DNA of 64,000 nt from CS4-C045 sp963844115 (GCA_963844115.1 CAWJNN010000049.1:1-64000), one strand, 5' to 3'. Positions 20,850-29,821 are shown, counted from the stretch's first letter. Made by a program: numbers and translations. The notes: generated by a model not told the origin, from the sequence alone.

Positions 20850-21563
20850 TTGACGGAACGAATAACTACCGGTCACCCCGCACCCGCACCCTTCCTGTTT
20901 ATCGTGTCCCGCATCTTTGCCACCCTGGCGTTCTGTGTAATTGTGTTGATGGCGGTTACCGTCGTCTTGGGTCTCAATCTACAAAAGAACGATCTGGTGG
21001 ATCGCGTACGTGCGGCAGACCGAAAAATCGACCAGCTGGCCAAATCGATGTCGGACGGCGGGTCCGCGCAGGAATTGGAAACCTTGCGTACGGACCGTAG
21101 CGCCGCGTTGAACATGTTGCGGGATGAACAGTCGAGCGGGTCCGTGCATTTGTTGACGGGCGTCGCCGCGGTCCTGGCGATTGTCCTGGTCTGCAGCATT
21201 GCCGTGACGTATTTCATTGGCACCAGCCGCTGGTGCCGGGAGGTGGTCGAGACGTATTCGCTGAATGACGCGTTCATTCGAGAAAGTCAAACCTTGAAAC
21301 GCCGCTCGTTTCCCTGGGCGATGATTGCGATGTTGACCGCCGTGACGGTGAGTGCGTTGGGCGCCCGTTCCGATCCAGGCACCGGTTTTGCCAATTCCGC
21401 TGCCTGGGTCACTCCCCACCTGGTTGCCGCCTTCCTCGGATTGGCCGTGGTCAGCTTCTGCTTCGTCATGTTATGGCTGCGGTTGGTCGATAATCAACTT
21501 CTGATTCATCGCCTCATGCAGCAAGTCCACGACGTGCGCGTCGCCAGGGGACTAGAGACGTAA
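20850..21563 (+). CDS. Four-helix membrane protein with coiled-coil segment, start in doubt
   Basis: 237 residues with about four transmembrane helices: IFATLAFCVIVLMAVTVVLG near residue 25, LLTGVAAVLAIVLVCSIAVT near 105, FPWAMIAMLTAVTVSALGA near 155, and HLVAAFLGLAVVSFCFVMLW near 195. Between helices 1 and 2 is a charged, heptad-like helix (VDRVRAADRKIDQLAKSM). Family not recognised. The frame opens with a TTG at 20850, which has no ribosome site. A strong AGGAGG (20822-20827) sits 9 bases before an ATG at 20837 in another frame, so the true N-terminus may begin there, with a lost or gained base in the C-rich stretch near 20875-20895. Confidence 0.6.
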   Translation: MTERITTGHPAPAPFLFIVSRIFATLAFCVIVLMAVTVVLGLNLQKNDLVDRVRAADRKIDQLAKSMSDGGSAQELETLRTDRSAALNMLRDEQSSGSVHLLTGVAAVLAIVLVCSIAVTYFIGTSRWCREVVETYSLNDAFIRESQTLKRRSFPWAMIAMLTAVTVSALGARSDPGTGFANSAAWVTPHLVAAFLGLAVVSFCFVMLWLRLVDNQLLIHRLMQQVHDVRVARGLET

Positions 21564-21594
21564 GTTCGACGCCTGTGAGACGCGTGATACCTTG

Positions 21595-21630
21595 AGACTT
21601 CCGAAGTTTGTTAACAAATTTCGGAAGTCT
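21595..21630. repeat. Near-perfect 36-bp palindrome
   Basis: The sequence is its own reverse complement over 36 bases apart from one pair that could still form G-U, centred on GTTAAC. It lies 32 bases after the membrane-protein stop. It may act as a terminator stem or protein-binding palindrome, or be a dispersed REP-like element; the TTAAC core has no poly-U tail. Confidence 0.65.
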
Positions 21631-21673
21631 GCCTGAGATATTGATGAGTGCCGATCGACCTGCGTATACTGTG

Positions 21674-21715
21674 ATCAGTAATCGGTAATCAGTAATCGGT
21701 GATCGGTAATTAGCG
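21674..21715. repeat. Heptameric tandem repeat (ATCAGTA/ATCGGTA)
   Basis: Five 7-bp units alternate ATCAGTA and ATCGGTA or ATCGGTG, and a degenerate sixth follows. The array ends about 33 bases before the asd start. The units match, in reverse complement, the CTGATTA heptamers at 52805-52818. Confidence 0.75.
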
Positions 21716-21747
21716 TTACCGATTTTGGTCACATTGACGGGAGACCA

Positions 21748-22770
21748 TTGAAAGTGTTCGACCATATTGCATTAGTTGGCGCCACCGGCGCGGTGGGCGG
21801 GATTATTCGTAGGCTGCTACAAGAGCGTCAGTTCCAATTCAAGACGATTACGTTTCTCGCTTCGGCGCGGTCTGCTGGAACGACGATCGAATTCGCAGGG
21901 GAGTCCCACACGGTCAAGGAACTAACGCCGGAGGCCTTCGAGGGCATCGATTTGGCGATCGCCAGCACGCCGGATGACGTCGCAGCGGAATTTGCACCCT
22001 GGGCCGTCGAACGAAACTGCATCGTGGTCGACGAAAGCGGTTATTGGCGAATGAAGCCCGAAGTACCGCTGGTCATTCCGGAAGTGAATCCTGAGGCCAT
22101 CCAGCATCACCAGGGGATCATCGCCAGCCCGAATTGTTCGACAACCCAAATGGTCCTGGCCATCAAACCGCTTCACGACGCAGCGCGGGTTCGCCGGGTC
22201 ATCGTGAGCACTTATCAGGCGACGAGCGGGGCGGGAGTTGCTGGCAACCGGGACCTGGACGGGGGAACACGAGCGAGGATCAGCGACGAAACTTATGAGT
22301 ACGAAACGTTCGCTCATCCCATTGCCTATAACTTGATACCGCAGATCGGTTCCGAGAAACACCAGGGCTATACGTCCGAAGAAATGAAGATGGTCTATGA
22401 AACGCAGAAGATCTTCAATGACCCGACGATGCAGATCTGTCCGACCTGTGTTCGTGTGCCCGTCGCCAACTGTCACAGCGAGAGCATTCTGGTCGAAACG
22501 GATCAAAAGTTGACGGTGGACGATGCACGCCGGTTATTTGCTGCTCAGCCAGGAATCGTCGTTGACGACAACCTGGCGAACGGGCGATATCCAATGCCTT
22601 TGCATTGCGACGATCGGGATGAAGTCTTCGTCGGTCGCATTCGCGAAGATATCTCCTCGCCAAACGGTCTGGCCTTTTGGTGCGTTAGCGATAATCTGCG
22701 CAAAGGCGCAGCGACCAACGCCGTCCAGATTGCCGAACTACTGGCGCAAGCAAAAACGGTGACGGTTTAG
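21748..22770 (+). CDS. asd: Aspartate-semialdehyde dehydrogenase
   Basis: 340 residues; reduces aspartyl phosphate to aspartate semialdehyde with NADPH on the way to lysine, diaminopimelate, threonine and methionine. The N-terminal VGATGAVGGIIRRLL is the dinucleotide-binding loop. ASPNCSTTQMV carries the catalytic Cys; STYQATSGAGVAG and VRVPVANCHSES carry the substrate-binding and catalytic His region typical of the bacterial enzyme. No deletion is visible. The frame begins with TTG at 21748 and a GTG follows at 21754; GGGAG at 21739-21743 could serve either. The heptamer array upstream lies in the expected promoter region. Confidence 0.95.
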   Translation: MKVFDHIALVGATGAVGGIIRRLLQERQFQFKTITFLASARSAGTTIEFAGESHTVKELTPEAFEGIDLAIASTPDDVAAEFAPWAVERNCIVVDESGYWRMKPEVPLVIPEVNPEAIQHHQGIIASPNCSTTQMVLAIKPLHDAARVRRVIVSTYQATSGAGVAGNRDLDGGTRARISDETYEYETFAHPIAYNLIPQIGSEKHQGYTSEEMKMVYETQKIFNDPTMQICPTCVRVPVANCHSESILVETDQKLTVDDARRLFAAQPGIVVDDNLANGRYPMPLHCDDRDEVFVGRIREDISSPNGLAFWCVSDNLRKGAATNAVQIAELLAQAKTVTV

Positions 22771-22902
22771 AGGGCAGGGCAGTCGCAACGAGTTGGCGTA
22801 GCTGGCTTCGCAAGGTGACGATAGGGGGTCGGGGTGTCCAGTTTGTTTAGGACAAGATCAATTGCGTTGGACCCGTTTTTGTTCCGGCCCCGATAATGCC
22901 GA

Positions 22903-23030
22903 AGGCATGGCCCTAGGCCAGCCCAGGGTGAAGCAACGTGAGCTCTGCGAATCCCGGCGCGCCGGGACGCAACCCTGGGTTCGGAAACGGATCCCAATCC
23001 CAAAACCCCAACGGGGTGGCCCTAACCTGG
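22903..23030. repeat. Intergenic repeat-like element with nested inverted segments
   Basis: The 306-bp gap between asd and truA holds no convincing gene. From about 22903 to 23030 it contains nested complementary stretches, for example CCCAGGGT near 22922 against ACCCTGGGT near 22971, and a CCCGGCGCGCCGGG palindrome near 22953-22966. The look is that of a dispersed structured repeat; I infer this from the fold pattern and an impression of similar DNA in planctomycetes. Confidence 0.4.
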
Positions 23031-23076
23031 CGGCTCCACTCCCGACCCCTTGATACTCGCCACACAGTTACCGACC

Positions 23077-23820
23077 ATGCGCACGCTGAAGCTGACGCTT
23101 GCTTACGACGGGACGAACTATGCTGGCTGGCAGTTCCAACCCGATCGGGCAACGGTGCAGGGCGCCGTGGAGTCGGCCATTCAAAAGGTCACCGGGGAAC
23201 AGCTGCGGGTGATTGCCAGCGGCCGAACCGATGCCGGCGTTCATGCCGAAGGCCAGGTTGTCAGTTTTCGATCGGCGACCGAACTGCCGGCCGACGTATT
23301 GGTCAAGGCGTTGAACGCAAACCTGCCTCACGACATCGCGGTGTCGGATGTCGCCGACGTGGCTGCGGATTTTCACGCGATTCGCTGCGCGGTACGCAAA
23401 CGGTATCGCTATCTGATTAGCGATGGTCCCGTGCGCGACGTGTTCGCTCGACAATACTGTTGGCAATATTCTCAGTCGCTGGATGTCGATGCCATGCAGC
23501 GCGCGGCCGCCGCGCTAACGGGCGAGCATGACTTTCGCGGTTTCGAATCCAGCGGCGCACCGCGCCAGTCAACGGTTCGCACGGTCTACGAGCTGACGGT
23601 TCGCCGCCGGCCGGACAGCAAGATAGAAATCGAAGTCGAGGCCGACGGATTTCTATACAATATGGTACGCGCCATCGTGGGCACGTTGGTCGAAGTCGGG
23701 CGTGGCGCAGAAACCGCAGATTTTCCCCAGCAGGTGCTGGAGGCCTGCGACCGTCGAGCAGGGGGGGCGACGGCGCCACCGGAAGGTCTGGTACTGCTGC
23801 ACGTCGATTATGGTGATTGA
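23077..23820 (+). CDS. truA: tRNA pseudouridine(38-40) synthase TruA
   Basis: 247 residues, the usual length. TruA converts uridines 38-40 of the anticodon stem-loop to pseudouridine. Motifs: LTLAYDGTNYAGWQFQP at the start, ASGRTDAGVHAEGQVVSF with the catalytic Asp in RTDAG, KRYRYLI, HDFRGFES, and the closing FLYNMVRAIVGTLVEVGRG. The ATG at 23077 starts precisely at the family N-terminus; an upstream TTG in frame adds nine residues without support. It ends just before a long palindrome and appears to stand alone. Confidence 0.96.
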   Translation: MRTLKLTLAYDGTNYAGWQFQPDRATVQGAVESAIQKVTGEQLRVIASGRTDAGVHAEGQVVSFRSATELPADVLVKALNANLPHDIAVSDVADVAADFHAIRCAVRKRYRYLISDGPVRDVFARQYCWQYSQSLDVDAMQRAAAALTGEHDFRGFESSGAPRQSTVRTVYELTVRRRPDSKIEIEVEADGFLYNMVRAIVGTLVEVGRGAETADFPQQVLEACDRRAGGATAPPEGLVLLHVDYGD

Positions 23821-23860
23821 TGAAGTGGTGACTATTAGTTAATGGCAGTCGTTTTTCTCT

Positions 23861-23925
23861 GTAGCTGGATTCGCAAGAATTCAGATCGAAGTGGTGATTA
23901 CCTGAATTCTTGCGAATCCAGCTAC
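23861..23925. repeat. Perfect palindrome, 24-nt arms
   Basis: The arms 23861-23884 and 23902-23925 are exact reverse complements with a 17-nt loop (left arm begins GTAGCTGGATTCGCAAG). It lies 41 bases after truA and 45 before the glycosyltransferase, so it could end truA transcripts. The perfection suggests a recently copied REP-like element. Confidence 0.8.
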
Positions 23926-23969
23926 CTCCAATATCAATAGTCATCGTCTACCAGTGCAATCGGTGAATA

Positions 23970-25144
23970 ATGCGAGTCGCCCACGTCATCACTCGTTTAA
24001 TTATTGGCGGGGCACAAGAAAACACGGTCCTCAACTGCAAAGACCTGCGCGAGCGGTACGGTGACGACGTCCTGTTGATAACGGGGCCGGCGCTTGGGCC
24101 GGAGGGCAGCCTGATGTCGCAAGCCGTCGCAAACGAAATTCCTTTGCACTGCGTCGACTCCTTGCGGCGTCCGATTCACCCCTGGCGCGATCTGGTCGCT
24201 TATCGCGAAATCCGGCGCGTGTTGCGAGATTTCCAACCCGATGTGGTTCACACGCATAGCGCAAAGGGGGGTATTCTGGGCCGCTACGCCGCACGGGCAC
24301 TAGGTGTTCGTGCAATCGTCCATACCGTTCACGGTGCGCCTTTTCATCCGTACCAATCCGCATTGGCGCGCGGCCTTTTTCGCAAATGCGAGCAGTGGGC
24401 GGCGAAACGATGTCATCATTTGATCAGCGTAGCCGACGCGATGACTGATTTGATGGTCAACTCCGGCGTCGCACCACGACAGAAATTCACGACTGTTTAT
24501 AGCGGGATGGACGTCGATTCCTTTCTGGCTGCCGACCAGCATCGCGATCAAGCAAGACAAGCACTCGGCTACCAGCCCGACGACATCGTCGTAGGAAAGA
24601 TCGCACGCCTATTTCGTTTGAAGGGACATGAAGACGTCCTGTTAGCTGCCGGCGACGTCATCCGCAAGCAGCCCAAGGTAAAGTTTTTGTTTGTCGGGGA
24701 TGGCGAACTGAAGGATTCTGTTCAACGCCGAATTAACGACATGGGCCTGCAGGATCATTTCATTATTACAGGGCTTGTCGCGCCGAAAAAGTGCCGGAGC
24801 TGATCGGGGCGATGGACATATTGATTCACACCAGCTTGCGTGAAGGACTACCTCGCACGTTACCGCAGGCGTTGATCGCCGGCCGGCCCGTGATCAGTTA
24901 CGACATCGACGGCGCTCGCGAGGTTACCCTGGAAGGTGTCACCGGGCATCTGATTCCACCGCAAGACACGGCCGCCTTGGCCACCTGCATTCTGCATCTG
25001 GCCAACGATGCCGACGCACGGACCCGTATGGGTGGCGAAGGGCGTAAGCGATTTACCGAGTGTTTTCGCCATGAAAATATGACGGCCCGCTTGCGTGCAA
25101 TCTACCAGCGGCTGCTGGATGGGCTGTCGGTCAATCCGGCATAG
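23970..25144 (+). CDS. GT4-family glycosyltransferase, one apparent frameshift
   Basis: About 391 residues after joining frames 23970-24803 and 24791-25144. The N-terminal domain starts MRVAHVITRLIIGGAQENT, as in GT-B enzymes that handle sugar nucleotides, with VVHTHSAKGGILGRYAAR next. The C-terminal domain has VGKIARLFRLKGHEDVLLAA, FLFVGDGELKDSVQRRI, and the EGLPRTLPQALIAGRPVI donor-binding region of the E-x7-E type. The frame changes at an A5 run (24786-24790): adding one base turns APKKCRS-stop into APEKVPELIGAMD. The gene is otherwise complete. It probably builds a surface polysaccharide or glycolipid; the acceptor is unknown. Confidence 0.88.
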
Positions 25145-25249
25145 CGATTTTCGCTTGCAAGTTGTTTTCTAGCAGACGCAACTCTGATATCATGGAACAA
25201 GATACGATCAGATCAATCTCACCAGACAAAAGGTCGTTTGACGCGACGC

Positions 25250-26155
25250 ATGGCAGCCGCGGCGTTCAGCAGCATACGAAGTGGAGCAATGCGTCAGATG
25301 GCACGTGCCACCAAGGACAAACTCACGCCGCACGATACGCTGGATCGATATCGGTTAGTGAATCGTATTGCCATTTCGAAGGCCTGCGAAATCTGGGAGG
25401 CAGAGCATTCTCGATCTCGCAAAACGTGCGTCATCAAGGTTCTTTCGCCGCCACTGAGCGGCAATGCCGCTCAGATCAAACTACTAAAGCACGAATTCAA
25501 TATCGCCAGCGATCTGAAGCAAGAATTGATCATCGAGATGCACGAATATGGCGAAGCCAAGGGGCTGGCGTATATTGCCATGGAACATTTTCCCGGATCG
25601 AATCTGAAGCTCTGGAACCACGAACGAGGGCCCGAAAGTTCGGGACTCGTACCGCAGATTATCGTGAACATGGCTACGGCGTTGCAGTACGTGCACCAGC
25701 AGGGGATCATTCACCGCGACGTCAAGCCCGATAATTTCCTTGTAAACGACGTGGCCCAGGTGAAGTTGATTGATTTCGCCCTGGCGAAGAAAATACGTGG
25801 CTGGTTCGGGCGCCTCATCGACGGCGGCACGAAAGCGCAAGGCACCCTTAGCTACATGTCGCCAGAACAGATTCGCAACCAGAACCAGGACCAGCGTTCC
25901 GACATTTACGGATTCGGCTGCGTAGTGTACGAATTGATATCCGGCAAGCCGCCTTACGCGGCTAACAATCCCAACAACTTATTAAACAAACACCTGCGAT
26001 CGCCAATACCTTCACTGCGCACAACCGACGCAAACGTAACCGATTCGTTTGCGGCCGTCGTGCAAGAGATGTTGGCGAAGCAACCCGACGATCGACCCGC
26101 GTCCCTGGACGAAGTGCTCACACGAATTCGTAGCGGTCGCGTTTTCCAAGACTGA
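25250..26155 (+). CDS. Hanks-type Ser/Thr protein kinase with altered DFG and weak glycine loop
   Basis: About 301 residues, little more than a kinase domain, with no membrane helix. The catalytic lysine is in CVIKVLSPP, and IIHRDVKPDNFLV is the catalytic loop with Asp and Asn. The metal motif is IDFALAKK, so DFG has become DFA. The nucleotide loop, normally GxGxxG, reads RIAISKACEIWEA and has lost its glycines. GTLSYMSPEQIR and RSDIYGFGCVVYELISGKPPY complete the C-lobe. The changed loops suggest an atypical or low-activity kinase, but the catalytic Asp and Lys remain. ATGs at 25250 and 25289 are possible starts; the second has a TGGAG motif close upstream. accA follows 35 bases later on the same strand. 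Confidence 0.85.
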   Translation: MAAAAFSSIRSGAMRQMARATKDKLTPHDTLDRYRLVNRIAISKACEIWEAEHSRSRKTCVIKVLSPPLSGNAAQIKLLKHEFNIASDLKQELIIEMHEYGEAKGLAYIAMEHFPGSNLKLWNHERGPESSGLVPQIIVNMATALQYVHQQGIIHRDVKPDNFLVNDVAQVKLIDFALAKKIRGWFGRLIDGGTKAQGTLSYMSPEQIRNQNQDQRSDIYGFGCVVYELISGKPPYAANNPNNLLNKHLRSPIPSLRTTDANVTDSFAAVVQEMLAKQPDDRPASLDEVLTRIRSGRVFQD

Positions 26156-26190
26156 CCCTTTTTCGAAAACGGACGGACAACGATCAAGCG

Positions 26191-27168
26191 ATGGCATCAC
26201 CGTCACTACAACTGGACTTCGAAAAGCCGATCGTCGAGCTCGAAGGCAAACTTTCCCAGCTGGAAGCCAGCACAGACGACAGCGCGGAAGCTGCCGAACA
26301 AAAACGCGCGCTGCGCCGGGAATTGACCGCGTTACGAAAGAAGATTTACTCAGAACTGGATGCCTGGCAAACCGTGCGTGTCGCTCGACATCAAGAGCGA
26401 CCCATGACCACGGATTACATCCAGCTGATGTTCGACGAGTTCGTCGAGCTGCATGGTGATCGGTTCTTTGGGGACGATCGGGCGATCCGAGTGGGCTTTG
26501 CCAAGCTGGACAAGTACAAGGTCCTGCTGGTTGGCCACCAAAAAGGCAAAACACTGGAAGAACGCAAGCAGTGTTACTTCGGGTGCGCCCATCCCGAAGG
26601 TTATCGCAAGGCGCTGGGTAAGATGAGGCTGGCGGCGAAATACAATCTGCCGGTCATCTGCCTGATCGACACTCCCGGCGCTTATCCAGGAATTGGTGCC
26701 GAAGAACGCGGCCAGGCCCAGGTGATTGCCGAGAATATGTTCGAAATGTCCCGTCTCCCGACCCCAATCATTTGTGTCGTCATCGGCGAGGGCGGATCAG
26801 GCGGTGCCCTGGGGATTGGCGTCGGAGATCGGGTCGGCGTCCTCCAGCATTCCTATTATTCGGTGATCAGCCCGGAAGGCTGTGCTGGCATTCTTTGGAA
26901 GAGCGACGAGTACGCGGAACAGGCGGCGACCGCCCTGCGGCTTTCCGCCAAAGATCTGAAGGAATTGGAAGTCATCGACGACGTGATCGAGGAGCCGCTG
27001 GGAGGTGCCCATCGAGACCATCACCAGATGGCCGCCCGGCTGAAAATGTATCTGCTCCGAACCCTCCAACAACTGGTCACCGAACCGATCGATCAGCTGC
27101 TGGAAAAGCGCTACGGGAAGTACCGTCGGCAGGGTGTCTTTCTAGAGAATGGCGAGCTGCCAGAATGA
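26191..27168 (+). CDS. accA: Acetyl-CoA carboxylase carboxyltransferase subunit alpha
   Basis: 325 residues, the normal length. With AccD it transfers the carboxyl group from biotin to acetyl-CoA in fatty acid synthesis. Motifs: the coiled N-terminal LEGKLSQLEAS, LHGDRFFGDDRAI, VGHQKGKTLEERK, LIDTPGAYPGIGAEERGQ, and the oxyanion loop GEGGSGGALGIG, then SVISPEGCAGILW. No accD lies next to it, which is common outside the enterics. The start ATG 26191 lacks a clear Shine-Dalgarno sequence. It is convergent with cvpA. Confidence 0.97.
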   Translation: MASPSLQLDFEKPIVELEGKLSQLEASTDDSAEAAEQKRALRRELTALRKKIYSELDAWQTVRVARHQERPMTTDYIQLMFDEFVELHGDRFFGDDRAIRVGFAKLDKYKVLLVGHQKGKTLEERKQCYFGCAHPEGYRKALGKMRLAAKYNLPVICLIDTPGAYPGIGAEERGQAQVIAENMFEMSRLPTPIICVVIGEGGSGGALGIGVGDRVGVLQHSYYSVISPEGCAGILWKSDEYAEQAATALRLSAKDLKELEVIDDVIEEPLGGAHRDHHQMAARLKMYLLRTLQQLVTEPIDQLLEKRYGKYRRQGVFLENGELPE

Positions 27169-27313
27169 GCGGGTAAGGGCACGGTTAAAGGCGTCTTTGC
27201 GACCGAATAGCAACGTCCGATAATGTTTCTTATGTTCGGTCGGGGGCCTGGTTTCTCGCGGGTATACGCCGCTCCTGCCGTACTGGCCTACCGTAAGCAC
27301 GCGTACGAAACGG

Positions 27314-27954
27314 TCATCTGCCTGGCGGTATTTCAACGGGCAATGGTCGGCGATATTCAGGCGCGAATTCAGGCTGATAGCCGCCGTAGGAATCGCTGTA
27401 CGAATCGGCCGGCTGGTGGTCCACGTGATCGTGATCCAGCTGCTGGTCCAGCCGCTCTAAATAGGGCCGGACGCGGTCGTGAATTTCCTCCGGCATGACC
27501 AACGGAGCACGGTCGATCACGTAGCCGATATAGTAGCCGGATCGAGAGTGCAGAATCCCTTCTCGCTGGGTATCGTCCGCCAGCGAAACGGCGAAAAAGG
27601 TGATCACGATACACAGCAACCCCCCTTTCGCCAGACCGATCAAAGCACCCAATTGGCGGTCAAATTCCTTCAGTTTCAGGCGGTCGATAAACCCGGCCAC
27701 GAACCGGAACAGTAGCCAGATCAAGGCCCCGGTTACCATGTAAATCAGCAGCATCGCTACAAACCGATTCAGTGGTTCTTTGGCGCTGACATAGGCGCAA
27801 GCTGGCCGCTGAAACGGAGTGCCGCAAAATAACTGACGATCAGCGACGCTAGCGAGGCAAGCTGCCACGCAAAGCCTTTCCAGGCACCAAAAAACATGGC
27901 GGCCGCCAATACAATCAACATGACGACATCGTAACCCTGCATGATGGCAAACAA
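27314..27954 (-). CDS. CvpA-family membrane protein, one apparent frameshift
   Basis: About 213 residues after joining 27769-27954 and 27314-27961. The N-terminus MFAIMQGYDVVMLIVLAAAM, then GAWKGFAWQLASLASLIVSY, gives the first CvpA helices. After the join comes NRFVAMLLIYMVTGALIWLL, then the family signature KEFDRQLGALIGLAKGGLLC. The C-terminal tail is His/Asp/Tyr/Pro-rich and probably disordered. The frames meet at 27793-27796, where a lost G in GCGGCC explains the shift. CvpA is linked to colicin V export in E. coli and otherwise to envelope integrity; here the role is unknown. Confidence 0.8.
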
Positions 27955-28080
27955 ACCTCACGGTTTTGGGCGTTTAGTCCAGCTGGAATCACGCGGAGTA
28001 TAGCGAGTGGCGCCACAGCGACAACACCATCCACCGTGACTAGCAGTGCTGGCAATGGATTAACCATGCTGGCAATGAAC

Positions 28081-28140
28081 TCACTGTCAATGAAATCACT
28101 GTCAACGAGATCACTGTCAACGAGATCGCTGTCAACGAGA
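28081..28140. repeat. 15-bp tandem repeat, four units
   Basis: Four copies of a TCACTGTCAACGAGA-type unit, the first and last with point changes. It is in the gap between cvpA and the membrane hydrolase. The period is a multiple of three, but no supported gene reads through it. Confidence 0.75.
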
Positions 28141-28331
28141 TCACCGCGTACGATATTACGGACAAAAACATCACCGAGATCCGTGCTGCGAATCTATGCT
28201 CCCGACCTGTTCAAAGCTCCGATACATTAGTTGAAGTACTCGTTTTGTACGGATGGCCTTGTTCCGCCCGGCGAATATTCGAGTTCGTTGCTCATTCTAC
28301 GCTGGCAGGGTACCTGAGCGGAGCGATTCAA

Positions 28332-29069
28332 TTGGCGGGCTTCAAAACGCACATCGGTACCAGCACCACGTTGGGCATTGCCTACGGCAGCGCTGGCCTG
28401 TTCTTGTTACCGCAAACCGACGGTCAACTTCCGATTGCATCATGTCTTCTTGCCGCGGGTCTTTGTTCGGTTGGCGGGATGCTGCCTGACTTGGATAGCG
28501 ATTCGGGCATCCCCCTGCGAGAGACGGTCGCCTTTACCGCGGCCATCGTGCCGATGCTACTGATCCATCGCCTTGCCCACCTGGGACTGTCCCATGAAAT
28601 GATGGTCGTCACCGGCGGACTGTCGTACCTTTTGATCCGCTTCGGTTTTTTCTCCTTGCTCAAGAAGTACACGGTCCATCGAGGAATGTTTCATAGTATT
28701 CCTGCCGCGGTCATCGCAGCCTTGTTGGCATTCCTGCTGTGCACCTGCGAAACCGCGCCGCCGCGCTATTTCAAAGCGGGTGCGGTCTTTCTGGGTTTCA
28801 TGTCGCACCTGGTGCTTGACGAACTGTGGAGCATCGAATGGAAACGCGGACGATGGAAATTGAAGCAGTCGTTCGGAACCGCATTGAAACTCTGGGGCAA
28901 TAATACGTTCGCGAACTTTTCAACGTATCTCAAGCTCGCGGTATTGGCGGCGATGGCGTTCGCCGATCCAATCGTGATGGAACGCATCGAGAATCATCTT
29001 CATCGCGGCAAAGACGTCCCGCGGATCGCCATCGAGAACATCGAGAAGATCCAAAACATCTGGAAGTAA
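28332..29069 (+). CDS. Membrane-bound metal-dependent hydrolase (DUF457/YdjM-like)
   Basis: About 245 residues with several hydrophobic helices. Family marks are the start (L/M)AGFKTHIGTSTTLGIAYG, a GMLPDLDSDSG motif, YTVHRGMFHSIPAA and FMSHLVLDELWS, whose His and Asp residues would bind metal. I chose the TTG at 28332: a GGAG lies about 9 bases upstream and the protein then begins as I recall planctomycete homologs doing. An earlier in-frame start at 28245 adds 29 poorly supported residues. The reaction is unknown; the Pfam name comes from likely metal ligands. The gene ends 42 bases before the accessory island. Confidence 0.8.
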   Translation: MAGFKTHIGTSTTLGIAYGSAGLFLLPQTDGQLPIASCLLAAGLCSVGGMLPDLDSDSGIPLRETVAFTAAIVPMLLIHRLAHLGLSHEMMVVTGGLSYLLIRFGFFSLLKKYTVHRGMFHSIPAAVIAALLAFLLCTCETAPPRYFKAGAVFLGFMSHLVLDELWSIEWKRGRWKLKQSFGTALKLWGNNTFANFSTYLKLAVLAAMAFADPIVMERIENHLHRGKDVPRIAIENIEKIQNIWK

Positions 29070-29111
29070 GCCCGCCGTCCTCTAACGCCAGCTACTTCCG
29101 AGTCAAATCGC

Positions 29112-29201
29112 CCAACATACGAACGGCCGGTCCGGGATCGTTCGAAAGGTTGAGCGTCGCGCATTCCGCGGTGCGCTTCCGAATCGCTCCCCTGCCCTCC
29201 G
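29112..29201. repeat. Left copy of a 90-bp direct repeat
   Basis: These 90 bases recur identically, base for base by eye and in the same orientation, at 32779-32868. Together they frame the island holding the toxin-antitoxin pair and RAYT gene. The repeat has no convincing coding sense. The end contains a short internal repetition (GAATCGCTCCC). Confidence 0.9.
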
Positions 29202-29203
29202 AA

Positions 29204-29527
29204 TCGCTCCCACAACACAACATCAACATTTGGGGATCGGGCCAACAGCAGGTCCGCAACATTTGGAACAACTTGGCGGTGTACAACTTGAATCTTTGGA
29301 TGCATACGCTGGTCGAACTCTGGGCGTGGGACAAGAGCGGGCAGCAATTGGTCGACCGCGTCGACTCACCGTGGGACGATGCCGAGCGTCGGCCTTCCCA
29401 CGCAAATCGCCGCAAAGCCCTGCGCAGCCAGATTCTACGAAACGAATTATCGACGATCACCACCGCCTGGTCGCTCCCACAAAAAATCATCCAACTGGTC
29501 GAAAGCCTCATGGCGTTGGCGGCATAA
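29204..29527 (+). pseudogene. C-terminal fragment of a transposase
   Basis: About 107 residues with no proper start, beginning right after the 90-bp repeat: QQQVRNIWNNLAVYNLNLWM, then HTLVELWAWDK, DRVDSPWDDAERRPSHANRR and LPQKIIQLVESLMALAA. The aromatic-rich helix and the PWDDAERRPSHADRR-like box fit the C-terminal end of a transposase family I recall from planctomycete genomes; I cannot assign the IS family. The catalytic part is absent, so this is a scar of an insertion. Confidence 0.6.
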
Positions 29528-29554
29528 ACTGAGTCACAAGTCAGAAAGTGCAGG

Positions 29555-29677
29555 ACCACAGCAACGCTTCGGGAATTATCAGGTCGATTCGGTCTAAGCC
29601 ATCCCGACAGCGCCTCGGACTCGATCAAACGAGGCATCCAACAAGCAAAACAAAACCGCAACACGGCCCGAGTCTGA
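29555..29677 (+). pseudogene. 3' fragment of a RAYT (REP-associated transposase) gene
   Basis: About 40 codons, from TTATLRELSGRFGLSHPDSA to QQAKQNRNTARV and a stop. They match, at both DNA and protein level, the 3' end of the RAYT gene at 31659-32658 on the other strand (TTATLRELSGRFGLSHPDSA there too). It is therefore an inverted remnant of a second copy. The first 80% of the gene is missing. Confidence 0.8.
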
Positions 29678-29741
29678 CCCCAAAGCTCCCCACATCGACC
29701 GCCTCTTCGGACATAGGCGGGTGCCGACAGCTTTGCTTACC

Positions 29742-29821
29742 CATCCAGGCACACCGGCGTTATCGTCTTCACTCGCTACGCAAGTCTTTTGCGAAGACGA
29801 TAACGCCGGTGTGCCTGGATG
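29742..29821. repeat. Perfect palindrome, 29-nt arms
   Basis: Arms 29742-29770 and 29793-29821 are exact reverse complements with a 22-nt loop. The left arm starts CATCCAGGCACACCGG. It sits between the RAYT remnant and the antitoxin gene, so it may shield the toxin-antitoxin operon from read-through or be a REP unit moved by a RAYT. Confidence 0.85.

Noticed and set aside
29112..29201. Peptides translated from the 90-bp repeat
   Set aside because: The repeat gives open frames on both strands but no start, ribosome site or continuity with a gene; it behaves as a DNA repeat.
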